From JBAZBO01 sp041671425 (GTDB lineage Bacteria > Patescibacteriota > WWE3 > UBA101185 > UBA10185): a DNA stretch of 18,068 bases. A program made the translations under genes and the position numbers. The notes beneath the pieces were generated by a model that ran no database searches, was not told the origin of the DNA, and was given only the letters and a program-made list of their open reading frames with translations. Positions within the stretch are counted from its first letter, which is position 1. Every line of letters starts with the position of its first letter. Shown here one piece after another: positions 1-4,476 of the stretch. Location: the NCBI GenBank assembly GCA_041671425.1, contig JBAZBO010000010.1:1-18068 (forward strand), in the 5' to 3' direction.

Positions 1-1
1 A

Positions 2-493
2 TCAAAAGAAAAGGAGGAAGTAGTCAGAAAGTTCAGAGATGGGGAAATAAAAGTATTGGTTTCTACACCGGTTATAGAGGTAGGTATCGACATCCCAGAT
101 GCTACCGTGATGGTGATAGAAAGTGCAGAAAGATATGGTCTTGCATCATTACATCAGTTGAGGGGACGTGTAGGAAGAGGATCAAAAGAGGGCTTCTGTT
201 TTGTCTTCATGTCCAATAACTCAAGGATGGGGTACACAAGACTTAAGAACTTGGAAAACATATCTGATGGACTTAGGCTTGCAGAAATTGATATGCAGAT
301 GAGGGGACAGGGTGATATCTATGGCACCTTGCAGCATGGATTTAAGAAATTCAAAATTGCGGATATAAATAACCTGGAACTTCTGGAAGAAACCAAACTT
401 TGGTCGGAAAAGATCTTCCCCAAACTTGATGAATATCCTTTACTAAAAAAGAGAGTATTGGAGTACGGGGGGAGTTGGGCGGTGGACAACTAG
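2..493 (+). CDS. recG: ATP-dependent DNA helicase RecG, C-terminal part (5' end outside window)
   Basis: RecG remodels stalled replication forks and Holliday junctions, moving on double-stranded DNA with ATP. Only the last 163 residues are present; the frame is open to the window edge, so the gene starts upstream. Visible are the end of helicase domain 2 with motif V (STPVIEVGIDIP, residues 21-32 of the fragment) and motif VI (QLRGRVGRG, 52-60), whose arginines contact ATP. The LRLAEIDMQMRGQGDIYGTLQHG stretch that follows, here read in two pieces (LRLAEIDMQMRG then QGDIYGTLQHG), is typical of RecG and Mfd and lies near the translocation motif. The frame closes with TAG at 491-493 and the C-terminus looks complete. 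The next gene is convergent, so recG is the last gene of its transcript. Identification is firm because of the RecG/Mfd-type post-motif VI region; Mfd is less likely because its extra C-terminal domain is missing. Confidence 0.9.
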   Translation, partial: SKEKEEVVRKFRDGEIKVLVSTPVIEVGIDIPDATVMVIESAERYGLASLHQLRGRVGRGSKEGFCFVFMSNNSRMGYTRLKNLENISDGLRLAEIDMQMRGQGDIYGTLQHGFKKFKIADINNLELLEETKLWSEKIFPKLDEYPLLKKRVLEYGGSWAVDN

Positions 494-516
494 AAGATAA
501 ATCATCCACCACCCAA
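475..516. terminator. Weak hairpin across the recG stop codon
   Basis: TTGGGCGGTGG (475-485) pairs with CCACCACCCAA (506-516), with one C-A mismatch and a 20-nt loop that contains the recG stop codon. It sits between two convergent genes and could help end either transcript, but there is no U-tract on either strand, so it is a weak candidate. Confidence 0.25.
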
Positions 517-522
517 TTACGT

Positions 523-876
523 TCAATCCACAAAAGGAGGCGTCACTCTCCTCGTCAGAACTGCCAGAGCCATAACTTGGGACGCATACCCCTCGACTTT
601 GCTAGTGGAAAGCTCTTCGCAGTTCACCATGAACTTTACGAAACCTTCACCCAGGGATTCTCCAATCCTGCCAACATCGATGAGCATCCGGCTAAGAAAT
701 TCCAAACCCTCATACTCACCGTATGGTACCCCAATTATGACCTTGTAGTAGCAGCCATCCCGAATTTCGGCTAAGTACTTGACACATGGGGGCTTTGGAC
801 CGAGAAACACCAAAGGAACTTCACAGACACGCAATCCGTCCGGAAATCGCAACGACAACGTCAAGTCCGCAGGCAT
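523..876 (-). CDS. Hypothetical protein, 117 residues, family not recognised
   Basis: I do not recognise this protein. It is taken as real because its ATG (876-874) is preceded by a good Shine-Dalgarno sequence (AAGGAG, 8 nt from the ATG) and because the product has a globular-looking composition: alternating hydrophobic strands at the start (LTLSLRFPDGLRVCEVPLVFL), then KVIIGVPYGEYEGLEFL and an amphipathic helix RMLIDVGRIGESLGEGFVKF. There is no signal peptide or membrane segment, so it is probably cytoplasmic. Four cysteines are present. It is convergent with recG and divergent from the candidate RNA gene beginning near 957, with only about 80 bp between their starts, so the two could share a control region. 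An antitoxin, toxin or RNA-binding partner role would be a guess. Confidence 0.6.
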   Translation of the reverse strand: MPADLTLSLRFPDGLRVCEVPLVFLGPKPPCVKYLAEIRDGCYYKVIIGVPYGEYEGLEFLSRMLIDVGRIGESLGEGFVKFMVNCEELSTSKVEGYASQVMALAVLTRRVTPPFVD

Positions 877-921
877 GTCTTCTTCTCCTTTACACTAAGA
901 TACTTGCAGGTATAGCAGAAG

Positions 922-950
922 TTGCGAAAACCTTCAACTTATGTTTAAAT
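922..950 (+). promoter_or_regulatory. Candidate promoter of the structured RNA
   Basis: A -35-like TTGCGA (922-927) and a -10-like TTAAAT (945-950) are separated by 17 nt, and a TG dinucleotide stands one base before the -10. The expected start of transcription is near 957, about 32 nt before the tRNA-like fold. Both boxes deviate from consensus, so this is a moderate prediction supported mainly by its position. Confidence 0.35.
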
Positions 951-988
951 GCTGGCAGAGACAAAAAGACAAGTGAGGGAAGTGGTTC

Positions 989-1057
989 GGGTGTGTAGCT
1001 CAAGGAGAGCAACTGGTTAACACCAGTAGGTTTGCGCAGTCGAGCGCGCACACACTC
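989..1057 (+). ncRNA. tRNA-like cloverleaf with non-standard loops
   Basis: The stretch folds as a full cloverleaf: acceptor GGGTGTG (989-995) with CACACTC (1051-1057), one G-U; D stem GCTC (998-1001) with GAGC (1007-1010); anticodon stem ACTGG (1012-1016) with CCAGT (1023-1027); a 5-nt variable loop AGGTT; T stem TGCGC (1033-1037) with GCGCA (1046-1050). T8 and A9 are also in place. The loops are wrong for a working tRNA: D loop of 5 nt (AAGGA), anticodon loop of 6 nt (TTAACA) and T loop of 8 nt (AGTCGAGC) instead of the usual 7-nt TTCGANN. The GAGCAACTGG start and CCAGTAGGTT end of the anticodon arm resemble bacterial tRNA-Asn. It is either a tRNA-Asn relic or a tRNA mimic; intact stems with changed loops favour a mimic. 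Confidence 0.55.
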
Positions 1058-1059
1058 TT

Positions 1060-1253
1060 GGGATCCCCGATGTGACCGTGACAAAGATTCTTGTAGGTTC
1101 GGTTCTGGGTCTTCGGTTCCAAACAGGTTCGGTTCTGGGTCTTCGGTTCCAAACAGGTTCAGTTCTGGGTCTTCGGTTCCAAACAGGTTCAGTTCTGGGT
1201 CTTCGGTTCCAAAAGAGGTCCTGGTCCGTCTTCTGTCGAACATCGGGGGTCCC
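1060..1253 (+). repeat. Long imperfect inverted repeat bracketing the tandem repeats
   Basis: GGGATCCCCGATG (1060-1072) pairs over its full 13 bp with CATCGGGGGTCCC (1241-1253), with one G-U pair. Inside it, GACAAAGA (1080-1087) pairs with TCTTCTGTC (1229-1237) leaving one C bulged, and TCTT (1089-1092) can pair with AAGA (1213-1216). Together they make a long interrupted helix with the four tandem repeats at its end. The left arm begins two bases after the tRNA-like acceptor stem. Confidence 0.55.
1096..1215 (+). repeat. Four direct tandem repeats of 30 bp
   Basis: The units start at 1096, 1126, 1156 and 1186. The first two are identical; the third and fourth have A instead of G at unit position 6, and the last unit ends AAAAG instead of AAACA. 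Each unit contains GGGTCTTCGGTTCC, which as RNA can form a small hairpin with a C-UUCG-G tetraloop, two G-C pairs and one U-A at its base, and a U-U mismatch. Because 30 is a multiple of three, all reading frames stay open through the array and give artificial repetitive peptides; no start site supports translation. Confidence 0.85.
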
Positions 1254-1278
1254 GCGTACGTGTTCTCCTCCTTGGCTA

Positions 1279-1340
1279 GGGGCTTCTGGAACAACAAATT
1301 GTGACTGCACAACAATTTGCCAGAAGCCCCAGACTTTTTT
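1279..1340 (+). terminator. Rho-independent terminator with nested stem
   Basis: GGGGCTTCTGG (1279-1289) pairs perfectly with CCAGAAGCCCC (1320-1330). Inside it, CAAATTGT (1295-1302) pairs with ACAATTTG (1312-1319). The U-tract is T6 at 1335-1340, with a second T run shortly after. The tract lies only on the plus side, so this ends a plus-strand transcript, which must be the candidate RNA because no protein gene precedes it on that strand. Confidence 0.7.
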
Positions 1341-1368
1341 ATAACCTTTTTTATCCAAAGAACTACTC

Positions 1369-1397
1369 TTGCATCACCAAATCTAATATGATTTAAT
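1369..1397 (+). promoter_or_regulatory. Probable tRNA-Glu promoter
   Basis: TTGCAT (1369-1374) and TTTAAT (1392-1397) are spaced by 17 nt, with TG one base before the -10. Alternative -10 readings TTAATA or TAATAC shift the spacer to 18 or 19. The expected start near 1404 leaves a 16-nt leader before the tRNA, and the preceding terminator (1279-1340) argues that the tRNA needs its own promoter. Confidence 0.5.
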
Positions 1398-1419
1398 ACT
1401 TTCCTCTGAGAGAGAGACA

Positions 1420-1491
1420 CGCGTATTAGCTTAGGGGTTAAAGCAAGCGCCTTTCAAGCGCCAATCGTGGGTTCGAATCCCGCATACGCGA
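1420..1491 (+). tRNA. tRNA-Glu (anticodon UUC)
   Basis: The cloverleaf is complete: acceptor CGCGTAT (1420-1426) with ATACGCG (1484-1490), D stem GCTT/AAGC with an AGGGGTTA loop, anticodon stem AGCGC/GCGCC with one A-C mismatch at its base, anticodon loop CTTTCAA with TTC at 1453-1455, a 4-nt variable loop, and T arm GTGGG-TTCGAAT-CCCGC with one T-G pair. The discriminator is A1491. The next bases are CTA, so the CCA end is not encoded and must be added by tRNA nucleotidyltransferase. It reads GAA and, through wobble, GAG. Confidence 0.95.
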
Positions 1492-1494
1492 CTA

Positions 1495-1580
1495 GGGAGC
1501 TTTGAAGATGTAATTGGTAGTGAGCAGAAAAGGGTCCGGATTCCCACTCTCATTGATCAACACTGCATTCCAAAGCTCCC
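1495..1580 (+). ncRNA. Rod-like structured RNA downstream of tRNA-Glu (candidate)
   Basis: GGGAGCTTTG (1495-1504) pairs perfectly with CAAAGCTCCC (1571-1580). Inside, short helices stack toward the tip: ATG (1508-1510) with CAT (1566-1568), TTG (1514-1516) with CAA (1558-1560), TAGTGAG (1518-1524) with CTCATTG (1549-1555, two G-U pairs), and GGG (1532-1534) with CCC (1543-1545). A terminator follows at 1602-1654. The element starts four bases after the tRNA, so it may be made with tRNA-Glu and cut away by tRNA 3' processing. No protein frame is evident. It may equally be a processing or stability structure without a separate role. Confidence 0.35.
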
Positions 1581-1601
1581 AACGATTTATACCACTATCC
1601 A

Positions 1602-1654
1602 GGCCTCCGGGTGATCTGCAACGTCGCAATCATACACTACCGGAGGCCCTTTTT
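1602..1654 (+). terminator. Rho-independent terminator after the tRNA-Glu transcript
   Basis: GGCCTCCGG (1602-1610) pairs perfectly with CCGGAGGCC (1640-1648), followed by C and T5 (1650-1654). The loop is long (29 nt), which weakens it, but the stem is strong and it lies directly before the rsmD promoter. Confidence 0.6.
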
Positions 1655-1656
1655 AT

Positions 1657-1665
1657 TGATATAAT
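1657..1665 (+). promoter_or_regulatory. Extended -10 promoter of rsmD, leaderless start
   Basis: TGATATAAT holds the TGN extension (1657-1659) and a consensus TATAAT (1660-1665). The ATG of rsmD begins at 1672, after six bases, so the expected +1 falls on the A of the ATG. No -35 box is visible, as usual for extended -10 promoters, and no Shine-Dalgarno sequence precedes the gene. Confidence 0.6.
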
Positions 1666-1671
1666 GCCCAT

Positions 1672-2244
1672 ATGCCTCAGCTAAGAATATCAAGCGGAAG
1701 CGCCAAAAATAAAAGATTAAAAGCACCCAAGATAACTGGTTTCAGAGGAGTGCAGGAGATCGTTAAGTCTGCAGCATTTTCAATAATAGGACAAGATAAT
1801 ACTGATAATGCCGTCTGCCTTGACCTTTACGCAGGAAGCGGCAATATGGGACTGGAAGCCCTCAGTAGGGGAGCGGCTTGGTGCGACTTTGTGGACAATA
1901 GCGCCCTAGCACAGCAGGCTGTGGAAGAAAACTTACGCAACTGCGGATTTACGGAGAAATGCAGTTTCATACTAGTGGACGCAGTCAAATTCGTGGCAGA
2001 AACTCCCAACAAATACAACATAATCTTTGCCGATCCGTTCTATGCAGATACCACTCACCGGTTCTTAATCAAAAATATAGCAGAGATACTAAATCCCAAA
2101 GGCTGGGTGGTATTCACACATGGTAAAGAACTTAGCATGGAGGCTATGGTTAAAGATACTAACCTTGTGATATACACCCAAAGAAGATACGGAGGATCTT
2201 ATCTTTCTATCTTGAGAAAGACAGGCTTATCAGAAAGTGCCTAG
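1672..2244 (+). CDS. rsmD: 16S rRNA (guanine-966 N2)-methyltransferase RsmD
   Basis: RsmD transfers a methyl group from S-adenosylmethionine to N2 of G966 (E. coli numbering) in 16S rRNA during 30S assembly. The 190-residue length matches the family. The N-terminus (LRISSGSAKNKRLKAP) is the RsmD opening; the SAM-binding motif I is DLYAGSGNMG (51-60); the acidic motif is FVDNS (73-77); and the catalytic motif is DPFY (121-124), where most family members have DPPF or DPPY. The start is the ATG at 1672, directly after an extended -10 box, with no ribosome binding site, so translation is probably leaderless. A perfect hairpin AAGTGC-CTA-GCACTT (2235-2249) spans the stop codon but has no U-tract. 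In many bacteria rsmD is followed by coaD; here that gene is absent and rpmF follows with its own promoter. Confidence 0.85.
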   Translation: MPQLRISSGSAKNKRLKAPKITGFRGVQEIVKSAAFSIIGQDNTDNAVCLDLYAGSGNMGLEALSRGAAWCDFVDNSALAQQAVEENLRNCGFTEKCSFILVDAVKFVAETPNKYNIIFADPFYADTTHRFLIKNIAEILNPKGWVVFTHGKELSMEAMVKDTNLVIYTQRRYGGSYLSILRKTGLSESA

Positions 2245-2269
2245 CACTTCCTAAACGCGGGGGCTGTCC

Positions 2270-2298
2270 TTGACAAAAGCCAATGCTTTGCCTATATT
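2270..2298 (+). promoter_or_regulatory. Strong sigma-70-type promoter of the rpmF-trmD operon
   Basis: A consensus -35 TTGACA (2270-2275) and a -10 TATATT (2293-2298) are separated by exactly 17 nt. The predicted start near 2305 gives a leader of about 40 nt before rpmF. It is the best promoter in the window and suits a ribosomal protein operon. Confidence 0.75.
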
Positions 2299-2316
2299 AC
2301 CAAGGTTGATTTTGTC

Positions 2317-2330
2317 ATCCCAAAGGGGAT
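2317..2330 (+). promoter_or_regulatory. Small leader hairpin before rpmF
   Basis: ATCCC (2317-2321) pairs with GGGAT (2326-2330) around AAAG. The purine run AAAGGGG, the only Shine-Dalgarno-like sequence in the leader, is buried in this hairpin and lies 15 nt from the ATG, too far for normal use. It could be an autoregulatory site or have no function. Confidence 0.25.
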
Positions 2331-2343
2331 AGAATGGATATCT

Positions 2344-2490
2344 ATGGCAGTACCAAAAAGAAAACACAGTAAAAGTAGGGTCAGAATAAAAAGGCACGAA
2401 AAACTTCTCAGAAAAGAGATATCCTTTGTGAAGACCAAGGATGGAAAAGGTATTAAGAGACCTCACGTTGACGAATACATAGAGCTTTAG
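2344..2490 (+). CDS. rpmF: Large ribosomal subunit protein bL32
   Basis: bL32 is a small structural protein of the 50S subunit. The 48-residue product begins MAVPKRKHSKSRVRIKRH, matching the family opening MAVPKRKxSxSR, and is strongly basic. The two CXXC pairs that bind zinc in many bL32 proteins are absent (there is no cysteine), so this is the zinc-free form. The ATG at 2344 is fixed by the conserved MAVP start. It opens the growth operon behind the promoter at 2270-2298; nusB follows after two bases. The more usual partner gene yceD (DUF177) is not upstream. Confidence 0.9.
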   Translation: MAVPKRKHSKSRVRIKRHEKLLRKEISFVKTKDGKGIKRPHVDEYIEL

Positions 2491-2492
2491 AT

Positions 2493-2915
2493 ATGCAGAA
2501 TTTGTCAGATTCAAGACATGAAGCAAGAAAGCTGGCGTTGGCTGCAATATTCTGCTGGCTCTTTTCGGAAAGTGACGAGCGCGAGTCACTGGCAATGACC
2601 AAAGATCTGGTAGCAGGAAATGAGGCTGATGAGGAACTCACAAAAAGTCTCGTAGCAGGAGTAAAAGCCAACAAGAGGGAAATAGACGACAATATTGAGA
2701 AATATGCTCCCGAGTGGCCTATTGACAAAATCTCCAAAATTGATTTAGTTATACTAAGGATTGCTGTGTACGAGCTTTTGTTTGCCGAGGGCATACCTGA
2801 AAAGGTAGCCATTGATGAAGCCGTCGAACTGGCAAAAGAGTTTGGCAATGAGAACTCTAGTAAATTTGTTAATGGGGTCTTAGGCTCCATTCTGGAGAAA
2901 AAAGAAAATGCATGA
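2493..2915 (+). CDS. nusB: Transcription antitermination factor NusB
   Basis: NusB binds boxA RNA with ribosomal protein uS10 and supports antitermination on rRNA operons. The 140-residue protein is all-helical in appearance. The N-terminal SRHEARKLALAAIFCWLF is the NusB opening (usually RRxARexALqaLyq), and the C-terminal IDKISKIDLVILRIAVYELLF followed by IPEKVAIDEAVELAKEFG and KFVNGVLGSI is highly characteristic. The start ATG lies two bases after the rpmF stop without a clear ribosome binding site, so translational coupling is likely. Its 3' end overlaps the ACP-like gene by 8 bp. A charged insertion (residues 24-50) replaces the usual short loop. NusB together with rnc suggests coordinated rRNA synthesis and processing. 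Confidence 0.9.
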   Translation: MQNLSDSRHEARKLALAAIFCWLFSESDERESLAMTKDLVAGNEADEELTKSLVAGVKANKREIDDNIEKYAPEWPIDKISKIDLVILRIAVYELLFAEGIPEKVAIDEAVELAKEFGNENSSKFVNGVLGSILEKKENA

Positions 2916-3141
2916 TTACAATAGAGAACTTATCAAGATAATTTCCGAAAAGACCGGTGTGGAGATAGATGAGATATCCCCCGAATCATATTTTGAAGAA
3001 GACTTAAACATTCCAGAACTTGAGTTGATAGAGATACTTACTGAACTGGAAGAAAAATACCAGGTGGACCTTTTGGAAGAAAGAGAGAACCTGACAACTG
3101 TCCAGGATCTTTCTGATCTTCTTACAGAGCTGGTCGAGTAG
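2908..3141 (+). CDS. Acyl-carrier-like protein lacking the phosphopantetheine serine
   Basis: The 77-residue acidic, helical protein matches the acyl carrier protein fold in length and pattern: helix 1 (NRELIKIISEKTGVEIDEI), a loop to EEDL (30-33), helix 2 (ELELIEILTELEEKYQV) and the final helix after LTTVQDL. In ordinary ACP the start of helix 2 is DSL, whose serine carries 4'-phosphopantetheine. Here the aligned residues are PEL (36-38), with glutamate 37 at the serine site, so the protein cannot be a conventional holo-ACP. It lies between nusB and rnc; in many bacteria acpP also neighbours rnc, which supports descent from acpP. A retained structural or protein-binding role is likely but unproven. 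GGAG 10 nt before the ATG is the ribosome binding site. Confidence 0.75.
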   Translation: MHDYNRELIKIISEKTGVEIDEISPESYFEEDLNIPELELIEILTELEEKYQVDLLEERENLTTVQDLSDLLTELVE

Positions 3142-3156
3142 AAAACCTGAATTAAA

Positions 3157-3846
3157 ATGGATTTTAATAAGATCTCAGAAACACTAAAGGTCACCGTCAA
3201 AGACGAGAGGTTGATAACGACTGCATTTACCCACAGGTCCTATCTGAACGAACATCCAGAATACGAGAATCCGTCGAACGAAAGACTAGAGTTTCTGGGT
3301 GATGCTGTGTTACAACTTTTGTCTTCACAATTCCTATACGAGAAATACCCCAACCATCCTGAAGGAGACCTTACGAACTTCAGAGCTGCCATAGTCTGCA
3401 CTCAATCCCTTGCCCAGGAGGCAAAAAGGTTGGGCTTTGGAGAATTCCTACTGCTTTCACACGGTGAGGAATCTACAGGGGGGAGAGAAAGGGAATATAT
3501 CCTAGCTAATACCTTCGAGGCCATACTGGGAGCCTTGTTCATAGAAGAGGACATGGAGTTTTGCAAGAAATTTACTGAGGAAGAACTGTTCTATAAGGTG
3601 GAAGAAATGGTAGAAAATGAGTCATATAAAGATGCAAAATCCCTTTTCCAGGAGATAGCTCAGGAAAAAATGGGCATTACACCAGCATATAAAGTGCTGG
3701 ACTCATGGGGTTTGGATCATGAGAAAGTATTCAAGATAGGTGTATTCCTAGAAGGCGAAGAGTATGGGACCGGTGAAGGAAGAAGTAAGCAAAAAGCTGA
3801 ACAGGAAGCCGCAGAGAAAGCGTTGGACAAGCTTAAGGCTCTCTGA
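3157..3846 (+). CDS. rnc: Ribonuclease III
   Basis: RNase III cuts double-stranded RNA with Mg2+, freeing rRNA precursors and trimming structured RNAs. The 229-residue length fits. The signature NERLEFLGD (41-49) supplies catalytic E42, E45 and D49. The second acidic motif is ANTFEAILGALF (117-128), with E121 conserved and asparagine 118 where E. coli has Asp114; this variant occurs in some bacterial enzymes as far as I recall, so activity is still expected. The double-stranded RNA-binding domain covers about 159-229 (DAKSLFQEIAQEKMG to SKQKAEQEAAEKALDKL). The ATG comes 15 nt after the ACP-like gene without a clear ribosome binding site. The long RNA helices at 957-1340 and 1495-1580 are possible substrates. 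Confidence 0.93.
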   Translation: MDFNKISETLKVTVKDERLITTAFTHRSYLNEHPEYENPSNERLEFLGDAVLQLLSSQFLYEKYPNHPEGDLTNFRAAIVCTQSLAQEAKRLGFGEFLLLSHGEESTGGREREYILANTFEAILGALFIEEDMEFCKKFTEEELFYKVEEMVENESYKDAKSLFQEIAQEKMGITPAYKVLDSWGLDHEKVFKIGVFLEGEEYGTGEGRSKQKAEQEAAEKALDKLKAL

Positions 3847-3861
3847 TAGAATGCCCACCGT

Positions 3862-4209
3862 ATGTCACTAAAGATAAGATTATCAAGGTTCGGAAAAACA
3901 AACGCCCCTACATATAAGGTGGTAGTTTCTGAGACCAAGGATAAGAGGAATGGAAGGGCCGTTGATATCATAGGGCATTTCAACCCTTTGAAGACCCCAG
4001 TAGAGGTACAGATAGATAAAGATAAACTTCAAAACTGGAAAAAGAACGGAGCTCAAACTACCCCAGCAGTGGACAAACTTCTTGAGGGCAAATATTCCTA
4101 CACTAAATACTCACCAAAGAAAGCGAAAGGTAGCGACACAGAAGCTACAAACACTAAGAAAGCTCCAGAAGGGGCAGTAGAAGCCGCTAAAGAGGCTCAG
4201 GAGGCCTAA
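3862..4209 (+). CDS. rpsP: Small ribosomal subunit protein bS16
   Basis: bS16 is an early-assembly protein of the 30S subunit. The N-terminus LKIRLSRFGKTNAPTYKVVVSE and the motifs GRAVDIIGHFNP and DKDKLQNWKKNGAQTTPAVDKLL are diagnostic. The product is 115 residues, longer than the usual 80-90; the extra C-terminal tail (from about 85) is rich in Ala, Glu and Lys and probably disordered. The ATG at 3862 is set by homology; no ribosome binding site is visible. The rpsP-khpA-trmD order is conserved in many bacteria (usually with rimM before trmD, absent here). Confidence 0.93.
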   Translation: MSLKIRLSRFGKTNAPTYKVVVSETKDKRNGRAVDIIGHFNPLKTPVEVQIDKDKLQNWKKNGAQTTPAVDKLLEGKYSYTKYSPKKAKGSDTEATNTKKAPEGAVEAAKEAQEA

Positions 4210-4476
4210 ATGAGAGAATTCATAGAATATCTGGTAAAACAGATGGTTTCCAAGGAAGAGGCAGTTGAGGTCACCGAGGATAAACAAGATACCCAAGTCA
4301 GCATTTTCATAAGAGTCGATCCAGAAGATATGGGCATGGTCATAGGCAAAGAGGGTAAGAACATCCGAGGTATAAGAGCCTTGGCCAAAGCCAAAGCCAT
4401 AAAAGATAACATCAGAGTAAACGTTGAACTTATTGAAGATAAAACAACAGAAAAAAGCGATGCCCCTGAGATTTGA
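4210..4476 (+). CDS. khpA: KH-domain RNA-binding protein KhpA
   Basis: KhpA is a small single-stranded-RNA-binding protein that partners KhpB in several Gram-positive bacteria. The 88-residue product is a single KH domain: helix MREFIEYLVKQMV, strand IFIRVDPEDMGMVIG, and the GXXG nucleic-acid loop GKEG within VIGKEGKNIRGIRAL (44-58). The ATG follows the rpsP stop with no gap, and AGGAGG 6 nt upstream, inside the end of rpsP, is a good ribosome binding site. Position between rpsP and trmD is the classical one for this family. Its C-terminus overlaps trmD by 17 bp. Confidence 0.9.
   Translation: MREFIEYLVKQMVSKEEAVEVTEDKQDTQVSIFIRVDPEDMGMVIGKEGKNIRGIRALAKAKAIKDNIRVNVELIEDKTTEKSDAPEI

Larger units (their letters stand above)
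957..1340 (+). ncRNA. Candidate structured non-coding RNA of about 380 nt
   Basis: No ORF here has a plausible start or composition, yet the plus strand shows ordered structure: a tRNA-like cloverleaf (989-1057), a two-nucleotide linker, a 13-bp stem (1060-1072 with 1241-1253, one G-U), a second stem inside it (1080-1087 with 1229-1237, one bulged C), a short third stem (1089-1092 with 1213-1216), four 30-nt tandem repeats held at the tip, and a terminator hairpin followed by a U-tract. A promoter-like element lies upstream. The size is in the range of tmRNA or RNase P RNA, but I see no RNase P core or tag-peptide layout, and in tmRNA the tRNA-like part is split between the two ends, whereas here it is continuous. 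Type III antitoxin RNAs also have tandem repeats and a terminator, but no toxin gene follows. The start and end are inferred; transcription is not proven. Confidence 0.45.

Noticed and set aside
475..774. Plus-strand frame of 99 codons overlapping the recG end
   Set aside because: It is antisense to the better-supported minus-strand gene at 523-876, has no good ribosome binding site, and its composition is not protein-like.
1096..1215. CRISPR array
   Set aside because: The four copies are directly joined with no spacers between them, and no cas gene is near.
1096..1340. Type III toxin-antitoxin (ToxIN-like) locus: tandem-repeat RNA plus terminator
   Set aside because: The toxin gene should follow the terminator on the same strand, but tRNA-Glu and rsmD follow. 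The repeats are also enclosed in a long helix behind a tRNA-like fold, unlike known antitoxin RNAs.
957..1340. tmRNA or RNase P RNA
   Set aside because: The tRNA-like part is continuous and has an anticodon arm, whereas tmRNA splits it between both ends and lacks that arm. No tag frame and none of the conserved RNase P core sequences are seen.
890..1420. Minus-strand reading frame of 176 codons with repeated GTEDPEPNLF units, and similar frames on both strands
   Set aside because: All are by-products of a 30-bp repeat whose length is a multiple of three. Starts are GTG or similar without ribosome binding sites, and the frames run through the tRNA-like fold and the terminator.
1420..1491. Integration site at tRNA-Glu for a mobile element
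   Set aside because: No integrase gene and no second copy of the tRNA 3' end were seen in the window.
2235..2249. Terminator at the end of rsmD
   Set aside because: The AAGTGC/GCACTT hairpin is perfect but has only a 3-nt loop and no U-tract; it may be chance or a weak stability element.
4424..4459. N-terminal extension of TrmD from a TTG at 4424
   Set aside because: The added 12 residues are not part of the family and lie inside khpA; the ATG at 4460 gives the conserved TrmD start.
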